From contig NZ_WBWE01000006.1 of assembly GCF_008932435.1 (NCBI RefSeq), positions 124,001-188,000 of the forward strand: 64,000 nt of DNA. The letters are read 5' to 3'. Of the stretch, positions 49,801 through 58,191 are shown one piece after another. Positions within the stretch are counted from its first letter, which is position 1, and the number at the start of each line of letters is the position of its first letter. A program made the translations under genes and the position numbers. The notes beneath the pieces are model-generated. The model was not told the origin of the DNA. It ran no database searches and saw nothing but the letters and a program-made list of their open reading frames with translations. Source of the stretch: Brucella pseudintermedia. GTDB lineage: Bacteria > Pseudomonadota > Alphaproteobacteria > Rhizobiales > Rhizobiaceae.

Positions 49801-50083
49801 ACAATTGCCCATAGGCGGCGCGGTCACGCGGATAGACGACCATCTCCGGCGTGCCGTCGATGAAGGACAGGCGGCAGCCGATGAACAACCGGAAATCGCT
49901 TTTCTTGCGAATCTCCTTCCATTCCGCATGGGCGCGCACCACGCCGGCCAGCGTGTTGCGGTCGGCAATGCCGAGGCCGGACAGGCCAAGCTCATGCGCA
50001 TGCTCTACCAGTTCTTGCGGATGCGAAGCACCGCAAAGGAAGGAGAAATTGCTGGCGGCAGCCATTTCAAAGTAAGGAATCAT
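46850..50083 (-). CDS. dnaE2: Error-prone DNA polymerase DnaE2
   Basis: The protein, about 1077 residues, is an alternative catalytic alpha subunit of DNA polymerase III. An N-terminal PHP domain spans about 1-210. The polymerase palm contains PPDIDVDFEHERREEVMQY with the catalytic aspartates, then helix-hairpin-helix and a C-terminal OB-fold (HIEGRIQRSPEGVVHLV). DnaE2 lacks the beta-clamp and tau tail of DnaE1 and makes errors when copying past lesions. The ATG at 50083 overlaps the imuB stop (TGATG); a GTG at 50086 is an alternative. Third gene of the SOS-controlled imuA-imuB-dnaE2 cassette. Confidence 0.94.
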   Translation of the reverse strand: MIPYFEMAAASNFSFLCGASHPQELVEHAHELGLSGLGIADRNTLAGVVRAHAEWKEIRKKSDFRLFIGCRLSFIDGTPEMVVYPRDRAAYGQLCRLLSEGKTRAAIKGECHLEWGDLLFRARQFQIAVFPPEEDQPDFATRLADIAKAAPGSVWLALAMPHQGQDGRRAERTARFAAAANVPLIATNDVLYHHPDRRPLQDVLTATRHHTTVFDAGRLLEKNAERHLKPPHEMARLFRDYPEAIAATADFAAPITFQLDELKYAYPDEPIPPGKTARQHLHDLTWEGAARHYGADTIPPKVQALINKELALIAKLQYEPYFLTVYDIVQFAISKNILCQGRGSAANSVVCFCLGITGVNPTQVDLLFERFISAERQEPPDIDVDFEHERREEVMQYVYDRYSRDRAAIVATVISYRSRSAIRDVGKALGLTEDVTAALANTVWGISGGGIDKQHIRQAGLDPDNPIIRRAVELAITLIGFPRHLSQHVGGFVLTRDRLDETVPIGPAAMKDRSFIEWDKDDIDELGLMKVDVLSLGMLTCIRKAFDLIHQHKPEKYGGQKLTLATVEREDRAVYDMLCTGDSLGVFQVESRAQMNMLPRLRPQEFYDLVIEVAIVRPGPIQGDMVHPYLRRRNGQEPSTLPSPAPEHGPADELRQILGKTKGVPLFQEQAMRIAMEAAKFTPDEANQLRRAMATFRKMGTIHTMEQKMIEGMVRRGYERTFAENCFNQIKGFGEYGFPESHAASFAHLVYISAWIKCHHPEVFAAALLNSQPMGFYAPAQIVRDAREHDVTVLPVDVNFSQWDNILEDTLDIRPALRLGFRQIDGFAKRDAELLIADRQEPYRTIEDMHRRLRLDRRAFTLLADADAFGSLDIDRRAALWAVRRLPNDETLPLFRAAATSELAEEPRTKLPEMAASEHVIADYETTRLSLKGHPLQYLREGLAAEGVSTCRAVQEGADGRRMKVAGVVTVRQRPGSAKGVVFLTIEDETGIANIVVWPKIMKAFRREVMGARLIHIEGRIQRSPEGVVHLVAAKLQDRSAALIEMSGREAQRLVAPSQMAHHPRNMRIMPNSRDFH

Positions 50084-51669
50084 CACGCAAAAAGCCCATG
50101 CAGAAACCAGCGCGGATGATTGACGCCGTCAAAAAGCCCCTCGCGAAAAATCCAGAAGCGCTGGCCGTTTTCGTCCTCCACCCGGTAATAATCGCGCAGT
50201 TCCGGCACGTCCTGCCCGATTGCGCGCCACCATTCCGGCTCGATCCGTTCCGGCCCTTCGGCAAGGCGCACCTGATGGCGCACCCGCCGCCACAGAAAGA
50301 ACGAGGGCGGGCTGTCGGGCACTTCCGCCACGCTGTCGATCGGCTGCGGCGGGCGAAACAGTTTTATGGGACGGGCAGGTGGATCGCCGGGAAGCTTGGG
50401 CGCGCTTTCGTATTCGGCTGCGCGCTTGCCGTTCGTGTGCAGGGCAGGGACAAGGCCGAAAGCGCGCTCCGGCATATGCGTGTTGCGCGCAAAGGAAACG
50501 AGAACGCGGTCCTGTCCAAGCCGCGCCGAGAGCCGGTCGACAAGCTGGCTGAAACCGGCTTCATCCTCTTCATGCTGGTCAAGTCCGGTCTGGCGCTGGG
50601 TTATCGCGCCGCTGCGCAGCGCTGCCAGCCGGATCATGTCGAAGCCGAAACCGGCGTCGAGCGGGTCGGTCAAGGCGTTGAGCCTTTCGCGCGCAAGGCG
50701 CAGGAAAACCCTGTCGTCGCGCAGCGGCTGGCCGGTTTCGACATGGACATGACGCACGTCGCCATCGACACGGAAGAACGACGCTTCAACCAGAAGCGCG
50801 CCTTTGCCCTCCGGTTCAAGCTGCGCAAAAAGCGCCTGCGCCAGTTCCTGCAAGATATGTTCCACCAGCTCCATCCCCGTCACCGGCTCCGACAGGCGGC
50901 GTTCGGCGATGCTGAGCGGCATGATGCGCAAGGGGGAAATCGGCGCGCGTTCCTGCCGCGCCAGCCGGTCAAGCTTTGTTGCAAGATCGGTGCCGAAGCG
51001 GGCGGTGAGGGCAGAGCGCGGAAGCCCCATCACATCGCCGATCCGTTTCAACCCGGCGCGCTTGAGGCCGGTTTCGGCGGCTTGCGTCAGTTCAAGCGCG
51101 GATAGCGGCAGGCGGGGAAGGTGGCGGTCGGCCTCCGCCTTGCTGAACACGCCGCCCTTCGTTCCCCGCGCCAGAAGCCGCGCGGCTAAACTGTTATCGG
51201 CAATCGCCGCCTGCACTTTCAGCCCGGCGCGTTCAATGCGGCGGATGGCGTCGGCGCGCATGGGGGCAAGCCCGCCGAACAGATGCGCGCAGCCCGTTAT
51301 GTCGAGCATCAGGCCATGCGGCTCATCCAGGGCGACGAGCGGCGTATAGCGCTCGCACCAATGGGCAAGGCGCTTGAGCATTGCCGCGTCGTGTTGCGGC
51401 GCGGCTGTCGCCACGTCCAGCCTTTCCACGCGGGCGCGCGCATCGGTCAGCGCCATGCCGGGGAAAAGGCCGAGCCTTGCCGCCGCCGCATCCACCGCCG
51501 TCAGGCGCAATGCATTGGCCGTGCGCTCGGTCACCACCAGGGGCAGGCGCTCCCTGCCGTCATGCGGAACGGCGCGGCGAAGCCGGTCGGTCGGCAGAAA
51601 CGGAAACCACAGGGCGAGAAACAAGCGTTCTGCCGTCCCGTTCTCTTGCACCAAATTCAAGGGTTTCAT
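50083..51669 (-). CDS. imuB: ImuB, Y-family polymerase-like mutasome protein
   Basis: The 528-residue protein starts MKPLNLVQENGTAERLFLAL with GGAATGGAAC upstream. It follows the Y-family polymerase layout (palm fragment FLALWFPFLPTDRL, GLMLDITGCAHLFGG, helix-hairpin-helix around GLKRIGDVMGLPRSAL). ImuB proteins are thought to be non-catalytic hubs linking DnaE2 to the beta clamp. It overlaps imuA by 110 bases in another frame and touches dnaE2 by one codon. Confidence 0.9.
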   Translation of the reverse strand: MKPLNLVQENGTAERLFLALWFPFLPTDRLRRAVPHDGRERLPLVVTERTANALRLTAVDAAAARLGLFPGMALTDARARVERLDVATAAPQHDAAMLKRLAHWCERYTPLVALDEPHGLMLDITGCAHLFGGLAPMRADAIRRIERAGLKVQAAIADNSLAARLLARGTKGGVFSKAEADRHLPRLPLSALELTQAAETGLKRAGLKRIGDVMGLPRSALTARFGTDLATKLDRLARQERAPISPLRIMPLSIAERRLSEPVTGMELVEHILQELAQALFAQLEPEGKGALLVEASFFRVDGDVRHVHVETGQPLRDDRVFLRLARERLNALTDPLDAGFGFDMIRLAALRSGAITQRQTGLDQHEEDEAGFSQLVDRLSARLGQDRVLVSFARNTHMPERAFGLVPALHTNGKRAAEYESAPKLPGDPPARPIKLFRPPQPIDSVAEVPDSPPSFFLWRRVRHQVRLAEGPERIEPEWWRAIGQDVPELRDYYRVEDENGQRFWIFREGLFDGVNHPRWFLHGLFA

Positions 51670-52411
51670 TGTTCCATTCCATGATCCATTGCCCGCATGT
51701 GCCGTGGCGGTTGCGCTCCAGCACGGCGGAAAAGGCCGGTTTTCCCGGCGCGTTCGCTCCGCTGGAGCGCGATGGCGCGGGCGCCACCCGCCAGCGGCTG
51801 ACGGCAGCACTTTGCACCGCCGTCCGGTGGCTCCTGAGCAGGATGACCGGCAATTGCGCGGTCTCGCTCGCCAGAAGCAGGCGGCGCGATGCGGTGAGGT
51901 CGAGACATTTCGGCTGGCCTGTCACCGCGGCGACGACGCCGGAAACCAGATGCGAAGCCTTGCCGCCGCTGCCTGCCTCCAGCGCATCGTTCGCCGCTTT
52001 CAGCACATCCTGCGCACTGGGGCAGCGCACGATCAGAAGCCGCGACGGATCGATCCCGAAGGCATGAAGCCCCGGCGGATAAAGCCCGCCATATTCGCTC
52101 GCCGCACTTTCCTCCTCGATCCAGATGACCGGCCTTGTTTCCTGCGTCGCCCGCAGCACCAGCGCCAATGCAAAGCCGGTTGCGGCCATATGCGCGCCCG
52201 GATTTTCGGCAAAAACCTCATGCAGCGCATCGCCCGCCAGACCATGCGGAAAGGCGGCATCGGCCCCGGCAAGGCCGAGCGTGAAACTGCGTGCGCGACC
52301 GAAGCCTGCTTCCGTCCCGCTTCCTGTTCTGCTGGCAAAACTGCCTTGCGGATCATTGCCTGCAATGGCCGTAACCATGCGCCGCAACGCCGCGATGTCG
52401 ATGCCGCTCAC
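51560..52411 (-). CDS. imuA: ImuA, RecA/SulA-like mutasome protein
   Basis: The 283-residue protein has a RecA-like core (HEVFAENPGAHMAATGFALA, RPVIWIEEE, RLLIVRCPSAQDVL) without a clear Walker A lysine. That is as expected for ImuA, a helper of DnaE2/ImuB in SOS mutagenesis. It starts with GTG preceded by AGGAATCGAAC. The C-terminus is long and basic and its coding region overlaps imuB by 110 bases. A LexA box lies 20 bases upstream. Confidence 0.87.
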   Translation of the reverse strand: MSGIDIAALRRMVTAIAGNDPQGSFASRTGSGTEAGFGRARSFTLGLAGADAAFPHGLAGDALHEVFAENPGAHMAATGFALALVLRATQETRPVIWIEEESAASEYGGLYPPGLHAFGIDPSRLLIVRCPSAQDVLKAANDALEAGSGGKASHLVSGVVAAVTGQPKCLDLTASRRLLLASETAQLPVILLRSHRTAVQSAAVSRWRVAPAPSRSSGANAPGKPAFSAVLERNRHGTCGQWIMEWNNETLEFGARERDGRTLVSRPVVSVSADRPASPRRSA

Positions 52412-52430
52412 GTTCGATTCCTGTCAAATT

Positions 52431-52445
52431 GTTCTCTATTTGTTC
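52431..52445 (-). promoter_or_regulatory. LexA (SOS) box
   Basis: GTTCTCTATTTGTTC is a perfect match to the alphaproteobacterial SOS box GTTC-N7-GTTC. It is 20 bases upstream of imuA on the divergent side, so LexA should repress the cassette until DNA damage. The next plus-strand gene pair starts 127 bases away and might also feel it. Confidence 0.93.
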
Positions 52446-52522
52446 TAGTATTGAATCGAGCAGGCGAAGAGTCAAGGGAAAGAAGTGCAGATGGAAATCC
52501 TTGCCGGACATGCTTTGGAGTT

Positions 52523-52539
52523 ATATATGAATCATATAT
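52523..52539 (+). promoter_or_regulatory. Perfect palindrome before the ParD-like gene
   Basis: ATATATGA and TCATATAT are inverted around a single A, 32 bases before the start codon. Palindromes in this place typically bind autorepressing antitoxins. TGTATAT at 52544 may be a -10 element. Confidence 0.7.
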
Positions 52540-52571
52540 GATCTGTATATGGACCGCATAACGAGGAAACC

Positions 52572-52796
52572 ATGGGTATCGTAAAGATCGGTGACGAGCT
52601 GCACGAGGAATTGCGCAAGGCGAGCGACGTCATGTGCCGTTCGATCAATGCGCAGGCAGAATACTGGATGAAGATCGGCATGCTGGCGCAGGCGCATCCC
52701 GACCTGTCGTTCAACGAGATCGTGCAGATGCAGTTGCGCGCAGCGCAGGTCGAGCTGCCGGTTCTGCCGGTTCTGGCAGTGCAGCAGCCGTCATGA
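52572..52796 (+). CDS. ParD-like antitoxin-family protein
   Basis: The 74-residue protein has IVKIGDELHEELRKASDVM then SINAQAEYWMKIGMLAQAHP and SFNEIVQMQL, a ribbon-helix-helix layout of the ParD-like family. AGGAAACC precedes the ATG. Its stop overlaps the start of a methionine aminopeptidase gene (TCATGA), which occupies the slot a toxin would. A palindrome upstream suggests autoregulation. Confidence 0.8.
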   Translation: MGIVKIGDELHEELRKASDVMCRSINAQAEYWMKIGMLAQAHPDLSFNEIVQMQLRAAQVELPVLPVLAVQQPS

Positions 52797-53581
52797 CCAA
52801 GACCCCGGCCGAAGTGGAAAAGATGGCGGCATCCGGAGCGCTGCTGGCCTCGGTTTTTGCCCTTCTCGACCGCACGCCGCTGGCGGGCATGACCACGATG
52901 CAGGTCAACGATCTGGTTGAGGATTACATCACCCGCGACCTGCAGGCGCGGCCTGCCAGCAAGGGGCAGTATGACTATCCTTATGTGCTGAACAGTTCGA
53001 GGAACGAGGTCGTCTGCCATGGCATGCCCTCGCATGACGAGATCATTCAAAACGGCGAGATCATCAATTTCGACATCACGCTGGAAAAGGACGGCTATAT
53101 CGCCGATTCCAGCAAGACCTACATGGTCGGAGAGGTTGCGCCCTTTGCCTCGCGCCTCGTCCGGGTGACTTATGAGGCGCTGTGGAAGGGGATTGCCGCC
53201 GTGCGTCCCGGCGCGACCTTGGGCGATATCGGCCATGCCATCGAGCGCCACGCCAAGCGGCATGATTACAGCATCGTGCGGGAATATTGCGGCCACGGCA
53301 TCGGTCGCGAGATGCATGAGGAGCCGCAGGTCCTGCATTTCGGCAAGCCCGGCACCGGCGCTCGCCTGCGCGAAGGCATGGTCTTCACCATCGAGCCGAT
53401 GCTCAATCAGGGAACAGCCAAGGTGAAGCAGGAAAAGGACGGCTGGACGGTGGTGACGCGCGACGGAAAGCTGTCGGCGCAGTTCGAGCATACGGTGGCG
53501 GTCACCTCGAACGGCGTGCGGGTGCTGACCTTGCGCCCGGGCGAGGAAAAGATGCTGGCCAGCATCAAACATGCGGCCTGA
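52793..53581 (+). CDS. map: Type I methionine aminopeptidase
   Basis: The 262-residue enzyme removes N-terminal methionine from new proteins. All six usual active-site residues are present: the His in VVCHGMPS, the two Asp in NFDITLEKDGYIADSSK, the His in YCGHGIGREMHEEPQ, and the Glu in FTIEPM and in FEHTVAV. It is translationally coupled to the ParD-like gene, an unusual operon partner. Whether it is the only or a second Map of the cell cannot be told here. Confidence 0.93.
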   Translation: MTKTPAEVEKMAASGALLASVFALLDRTPLAGMTTMQVNDLVEDYITRDLQARPASKGQYDYPYVLNSSRNEVVCHGMPSHDEIIQNGEIINFDITLEKDGYIADSSKTYMVGEVAPFASRLVRVTYEALWKGIAAVRPGATLGDIGHAIERHAKRHDYSIVREYCGHGIGREMHEEPQVLHFGKPGTGARLREGMVFTIEPMLNQGTAKVKQEKDGWTVVTRDGKLSAQFEHTVAVTSNGVRVLTLRPGEEKMLASIKHAA

Positions 53582-53589
53582 ATAAAGAA

Positions 53590-53623
53590 AAACGCCCTCC
53601 GACGGGGAAGGCGTTTCACTTTT
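53590..53623 (+). terminator. Rho-independent terminator after map
   Basis: AAACGCC and GGCGTTT pair around a 13-base loop starting 9 bases after the map stop, followed by CACTTTT. Confidence 0.75.
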
Positions 53624-53653
53624 GGCTGTTTTCCGAACCCTTCACCTTGGCGG

Positions 53654-53771
53654 TTCGAGGCTCATTTCCCCTTCGACAAGCTCAGGGTCCATTCGCACCT
53701 CACCATGAGGTGAAGGGCGGTAGCGCCCGCAGTAACCCTCATCCTGAGGTGCGAGCGAAGCGAGCCTCGAA
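53654..53771. repeat. Dispersed REP-like repeat between convergent map and argG
   Basis: Outer inverted repeats TTCGAGGCTC and GAGCCTCGAA (53654-53663, 53762-53771) enclose CACCTCA-CCA-TGAGGTG (53696-53712), GGGCG-GTA-GCGCCC and CCTCATCCTGAGG. The text around CTTCGACAAGCTCAGGGTCC is common in many proteobacterial genomes. It may serve as a bidirectional transcription barrier between the two genes. Confidence 0.7.
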
Positions 53772-53802
53772 GGACGAGGGTGCTTGGATCAGCCAATCGG
53801 GC

Positions 53803-55023
53803 TTATTTCCTGTCGCGCGCGGCGAGCGTGCGCAGGCGCAACGCATTGAGCTTGATGAAGCCTGCGGCGTCCTTCTGGTCGTAAGCGCCCTGATCGTCCT
53901 CGAAGGTGACGAGCTTGTCGGAATAGAGCGACTTTTCCGATTCACGGCCGATCACCATCACATTGCCCTTGTAGAGCTTGAGCGTGACTTCGCCTTCGAC
54001 ATGGCGCTGGCTGTGGTCGATTGCGGCCTGCAGCATTTCGCGTTCCGGCGAGAACCAGAAGCCGTAATAGATCAGCTCCGCATAGCGCGGCATCAGCTCG
54101 TCCTTCAGGTGCGCCGCACCGCGGTCGAGCGTGATCGATTCGATGGCGCGGTGCGCGGCGAGCAGGATCGTGCCGCCCGGCGTTTCGTAGACGCCGCGCG
54201 ACTTCATGCCGACGAAGCGGTTTTCCACGAGGTCGAGACGGCCAATGCCGTTGTCGCGGCCATAATCGTTGAGCTTGGCAAGAAGCGTTGCAGGCGACAG
54301 ACGCTCGCCATTGATGGAAACGGCGTCACCCTTTTCAAAGCCAATCTTGATGATCGTTGCCTTGTCGGGCGCGGTTTCCGGCGAAATGGTGCGCATATGC
54401 ACATATTCCGGCGCCTCGACAGCCGGATCTTCCAGAACCTTGCCCTCGGACGAGGAGTGCAGCAGGTTGGCGTCGACGGAGAACGGCGCTTCGCCCTTCT
54501 TGTCCTTGGCGACGGGGATCTGGTGCTGTTCGGCAAATTCGAGAAGCTGCGTGCGGCTCTTGAACGACCAGTCGCGCCATGGGGCGATGATCTTGATGTC
54601 CGGGTTCAAGGCATAGGCCGAAAGCTCGAAGCGAACCTGGTCGTTGCCCTTGCCGGTCGCGCCGTGGGCGATGGCGTCGGCGCCGGTCTTTTTCGCGATC
54701 TCGATCAGATGCTTGGAGATCAGCGGGCGGGCAATCGAGGTACCGAGCAGGTAGACGCCTTCATAGACGGCATTGGCGCGGAACATCGGGAAGACGAAAT
54801 CGCGCACGAATTCCTCGCGCACGTCCTCGATGAAGATTTCCTTGATGCCCAGCATTTCCGCCTTCTTGCGGGCCGGTTCAAGTTCCTCGCCCTGACCGAG
54901 ATCGGCGGTAAAGGTCACGACTTCCGCGCCCAGTTCCGTCTGAAGCCACTTCAGGATAATCGAGGTGTCGAGGCCGCCCGAATAGGCGAGAACGACTTTC
55001 TTAACGTCTTTCAGCTTGCTCAT
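53803..55023 (-). CDS. argG: Argininosuccinate synthase
   Basis: The 406-residue enzyme joins citrulline and aspartate with ATP in arginine synthesis. Signatures: [12 protein letters not shown] (PP-loop, residues 10-21), [22 protein letters not shown], and [26 protein letters not shown] precedes the ATG at 55023. It runs convergent to map, with a repeat between. Confidence 0.97.
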   Translation of the reverse strand: MSKLKDVKKVVLAYSGGLDTSIILKWLQTELGAEVVTFTADLGQGEELEPARKKAEMLGIKEIFIEDVREEFVRDFVFPMFRANAVYEGVYLLGTSIARPLISKHLIEIAKKTGADAIAHGATGKGNDQVRFELSAYALNPDIKIIAPWRDWSFKSRTQLLEFAEQHQIPVAKDKKGEAPFSVDANLLHSSSEGKVLEDPAVEAPEYVHMRTISPETAPDKATIIKIGFEKGDAVSINGERLSPATLLAKLNDYGRDNGIGRLDLVENRFVGMKSRGVYETPGGTILLAAHRAIESITLDRGAAHLKDELMPRYAELIYYGFWFSPEREMLQAAIDHSQRHVEGEVTLKLYKGNVMVIGRESEKSLYSDKLVTFEDDQGAYDQKDAAGFIKLNALRLRTLAARDRK

Positions 55024-55155
55024 AGTTACTTCCGTCCAATGCGGTGCGGTTGAGGCTCTGATGGAACCCAACTGATATATCCGCAAGTCTTTTATCAGTT
55101 GCCAAGCGCCGCGCAAGCCGAAGGGCTGCGACTTATCGCGAAAACTGATGCGGTA

Positions 55156-55467
55156 TCATGTGGCCTGCGGTTCGCCGACCTCATAAACAACCAGATTGCG
55201 GTCGCCGATGCCAAGCTCGGGCCAGGCGGCCCGCCATTCGGCAATGTGGGCGGAGGCAAAATGCCGGTCGAGCGCGGCGCGGTCGCGCCAGAACTCCTTG
55301 ACATGGATCAGGCCCGGTTCCAGCACGTCCTCGGCATAGCCATAGTCCACGCAGCCATCCTCCGCACGGCTGGCCGCGATCATGGCCCGCATGGCCTTGC
55401 GCGCCCGGTCGAGGTTTTCCGGCGGCAGGCGGACGGTCCCCACGATCAGCAGCATTCCGGTCTCCAT
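55156..55467 (-). CDS. Antibiotic biosynthesis monooxygenase (ABM) domain protein
   Basis: The 103-residue protein fits the dimeric ferredoxin-like ABM fold: LLIVGTVRLPPENLDRARKA, DGCVDYGYAEDVLEPGLIHV, EFWRDRAALDRHFASAHI. Proteins of this type act as small monooxygenases or isomerases, or have no known catalysis. The substrate is unknown. Confidence 0.8.
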   Translation of the reverse strand: METGMLLIVGTVRLPPENLDRARKAMRAMIAASRAEDGCVDYGYAEDVLEPGLIHVKEFWRDRAALDRHFASAHIAEWRAAWPELGIGDRNLVVYEVGEPQAT

Positions 55468-55528
55468 TCCGCTGTTCCCTTTGCCGGGAAATTATTCTAG
55501 CGTGCGCCATCTCTTGGAGCACATTTCG

Positions 55529-56188
55529 ATGTCTTTTCTGACGAACCTGACTTTCATTCCCGAATGGACGATCTTTGTCCAGTTCGCGATAGCAACCGCG
55601 ATCCTTTCCATCACCCCCGGTCCCGACATGACGCTGTTCGTCGGGCGCGCCCTTTCCGAAGGCAAGGCCGCGGGCTTTGCCTGCATGGCTGGCGCCAGCA
55701 CCGGCATCGTCATTCACACCACTATGGTGGCGCTCGGCCTTTCGGCGCTGATCATCGCCTCGCCTGCGGCTTTCACGGCGCTCAAGATCGTGGGCGCGGG
55801 CTATCTGGTGTGGCTCGCGGTGCAGGCGATCCGCAAGGGATCGGCCTTCTCGCCGGAAAAGAATGGCGGCAAGAAGCATACGCTGTTCCAGAACTGGCTG
55901 ACCGGGCTTGGCATCAATCTTCTGAACCCGAAGATCATCCTGTTCAACATGACCTTCCTGCCGCAGTTTGTCTCCGCGCACGACCCCCATGCCATGGGCA
56001 AATTGTTCTTCCTCGGCCTGTCCTTCATTCCGATGGCGCTGCCCTTCACCATTCCGATGGTGGTGGCGGCAGATCGCTTTGCCGGGCTCCTGAAAAAGAA
56101 CCCGACCGTAACGCGCATCGTGGACTGGATGTTTGCGGGTGTATTTTCGGCCTTCGCGCTGAAGATCATCACGGCGCAGGCGAAGTAA
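55529..56188 (+). CDS. LysE/RhtB family amino-acid exporter
   Basis: The 219-residue protein has six membrane segments and the family start FAIATAILSITPGPDMTLFV, plus GASTGIVIHTTMVALGLSAL and LNPKIILFNMTFLPQFV. It exports an amino acid or related metabolite; which one is unknown. Start chosen at 55529 with GGAG upstream; longer frames are overlap with the monooxygenase-fold gene on the other strand. Confidence 0.85.
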   Translation: MSFLTNLTFIPEWTIFVQFAIATAILSITPGPDMTLFVGRALSEGKAAGFACMAGASTGIVIHTTMVALGLSALIIASPAAFTALKIVGAGYLVWLAVQAIRKGSAFSPEKNGGKKHTLFQNWLTGLGINLLNPKIILFNMTFLPQFVSAHDPHAMGKLFFLGLSFIPMALPFTIPMVVAADRFAGLLKKNPTVTRIVDWMFAGVFSAFALKIITAQAK

Positions 56189-56193
56189 AACGC

Positions 56194-56697
56194 TTACTCA
56201 GCCGGGCGGGATAAAAGCCGTCCGGCGTTGCGGCCTGCGAGCAGCCAATAAACGAAGCTGCCGACCACGCCGGCGCCTGCGATAGCGGCAATCCAGAGCG
56301 AACTTTCCGACACGCTGCGGGTGTCGCTGAAGGGAAGCGATGCGCTTGCGGCGGCAAGCCCGATCAGCGTGCCCGCCACGCAATAATAGAGCGACGACCT
56401 ATAACCGCGCGCTTCGGCCAGAATGATCAGGACGAGGGCGGGAACGAAGCTGAATCCGCCAGCCAGCATGGCAAGCGCGAAGCCGCCGACAAAGACGGCG
56501 CTCCAGAAGCTGGTGGCCGCGAAGAACGAACCGGCATCCGTGTCGCTCGCCATCATGACGAAATCGTTCATGAACGAATCGATGCCCAGGGTACGGAAAA
56601 GGATGGCGGCCAGAAACCAGCCTGCCGCCAGCAAAGCGCAGCAATAGCCGAATACCACGATGACGAAGCGCGTTATGTAGTCAAAAGTATCGTTCAA
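56194..56697 (-). CDS. Membrane protein of unknown function (167 aa)
   Basis: The protein has about five hydrophobic segments: FVIVVFGYCCALLAAGWFLA, FWSAVFVGGFALAMLAGG, a VPALVLIIL helix, YYCVAGTLIGLAAASA and IAAIAGAGVVGSFVYWLLAG. It starts at TTG (56697) behind GAGGGAG, 17 bases after the rlmN stop on the same strand, so it likely shares the rlmN transcript. It has no recognised family. It converges on the LysE gene with a 5-base gap. Confidence 0.68.
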   Translation of the reverse strand: MNDTFDYITRFVIVVFGYCCALLAAGWFLAAILFRTLGIDSFMNDFVMMASDTDAGSFFAATSFWSAVFVGGFALAMLAGGFSFVPALVLIILAEARGYRSSLYYCVAGTLIGLAAASASLPFSDTRSVSESSLWIAAIAGAGVVGSFVYWLLAGRNAGRLLSRPAE

Positions 56698-56714
56698 GCG
56701 CGCTCCCTCTCGGT

Positions 56715-57950
56715 CTATTCGCCGTGGCCTGCGATCATCATGGCTTCCAGCGCAAGGCGCTCGCTCTTGCGCAGGCGTTCGGATTCCGATTTCAGCTGGC
56801 CGCAGGCGGCGAGAATATCGCGGCCCCGCGGCGTACGGATCGGCGATGCATAGCCGGCCGCGTTCACATAATCGGCGAATTTCTCGATCTGCTCCCAGTC
56901 CGAGCACTGGTAATTGGTGCCGGGCCACGGGTTGAACGGGATCAGGTTGATCTTGGCCGGAATTCCCTGCAGCAGCTTCACCAGAAGCTTGGCATCCTCC
57001 AGGCTGTCATTGATGTCCTTCAGCATCACATATTCAAAGGTGATGCGCTTGGCATTGGACAGGCCCGGATATTCACGGCAGGCTTTTATGAGCTGTTCCA
57101 GCGGATACTTCTTGTTGATCGGCACCAGAATGTCGCGCAATTCGTCGCGCACGGCATGCAGCGAAATGGCGAGCATGACGCCGATTTCGTCGCCGGTGCG
57201 ATAGATTTCCGGCACGACGCCGGAGGTCGAAAGCGTGATGCGGCGCTTGGAAAGGGAGAGGCCGTCGCCATCGGAGGCGATCAGCAGGGCCTTCTTCACT
57301 TCCTCGAAATTATAGAGCGGCTCGCCCATGCCCATCATCACGATATTGGTGATCTTGCGGCCCTCGGCAGGCACCATGGCGCCATCCGGCGTGTCCTTGT
57401 CCGGGAAATCGCCAAGCCGGTCGCGCGCCGTCAAAAGCTGCGCCAGAATTTCTTCCGCGGTCAGGTTGCGCACCAGCTTCTGCGTGCCGGTATGGCAAAA
57501 CGAGCAGGTGAGCGTGCAGCCGACCTGTGAGGAAATGCACAGCGTTCCGCGGCCTTCCTCCGGAATATAGACGCTTTCGATTTCGACCGGACGGCCCGCA
57601 CCGCGCGGCGGAAAGCGGAACAGCCACTTGCGAGTTCCGTCCTGCGAAATCTGTTCCTCGACCACTTCGGGGCGCTGAATGGTGAAATGCTGCGCCAGAA
57701 GGGCGCGCAGATCCTTGGAAATATTGCGCATGTCGGCGAAATCGGAAACGCCGCGCACATAGAGCCAGTGCCAGAGCTGGCTGATGCGCATTTTCGTCTG
57801 CCGTTCCGGCACGCCGACCTTGATCAGCGCTTCGGCCATTTCCTCGCGCGACATGCCGATCAGCGACGGCTTTGCCTCCAGGCTGGCGCGCGCATGGCGG
57901 GCAAGCTGGTCGCGCGTATCATCAATGGTAAGGTCGAACGAAATGGACAT
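56715..57950 (-). CDS. rlmN: 23S rRNA (adenine-2503 C2)-methyltransferase, dual tRNA A37
   Basis: The 411-residue radical-SAM enzyme has the cluster motif CTLTCSFC (Cys145, 149, 152) and a later catalytic cysteine region (ILAACGQLK). It methylates A2503 of 23S rRNA and A37 of some tRNAs. Length and motifs are normal. Confidence 0.95.
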   Translation of the reverse strand: MSISFDLTIDDTRDQLARHARASLEAKPSLIGMSREEMAEALIKVGVPERQTKMRISQLWHWLYVRGVSDFADMRNISKDLRALLAQHFTIQRPEVVEEQISQDGTRKWLFRFPPRGAGRPVEIESVYIPEEGRGTLCISSQVGCTLTCSFCHTGTQKLVRNLTAEEILAQLLTARDRLGDFPDKDTPDGAMVPAEGRKITNIVMMGMGEPLYNFEEVKKALLIASDGDGLSLSKRRITLSTSGVVPEIYRTGDEIGVMLAISLHAVRDELRDILVPINKKYPLEQLIKACREYPGLSNAKRITFEYVMLKDINDSLEDAKLLVKLLQGIPAKINLIPFNPWPGTNYQCSDWEQIEKFADYVNAAGYASPIRTPRGRDILAACGQLKSESERLRKSERLALEAMMIAGHGE

Positions 57951-58139
57951 CTGTCTTCAACTGTTGGAAACGGGCGCCTTGAGCGCGTCTATAAGCTTTG
58001 CCAGACAATCTGGCTCGAATTCATGGGTAAATAGGGTCGGACAGCCGACATTGCGACCCTGTTGCGCGCGCTCTTAGCACACAATATCGCATTCGTCATC
58101 CTACATGAAAACCGGTCTGCCATGCAGGAATGCAGGGCG

Positions 58140-58170
58140 AAAGAAAAGCCGGACACGAGGCCCGGCTTTC
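58140..58170 (-). terminator. Rho-independent terminator after the IalB-family gene
   Basis: On the minus strand AAAGCCGG and CCGGCTTT pair around GCCTCGTGT, followed by TCTTT, starting 21 bases after the stop codon. Confidence 0.8.
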
Positions 58171-58191
58171 AAACGCATCCAGTCGCTTGGA

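Noticed and set aside
52572-53581. Classical toxin-antitoxin locus with a ParE toxin
   Set aside because: The second gene is a complete methionine aminopeptidase with all six active-site residues, not a RelE/ParE fold; only the regulatory layout resembles a TA operon.
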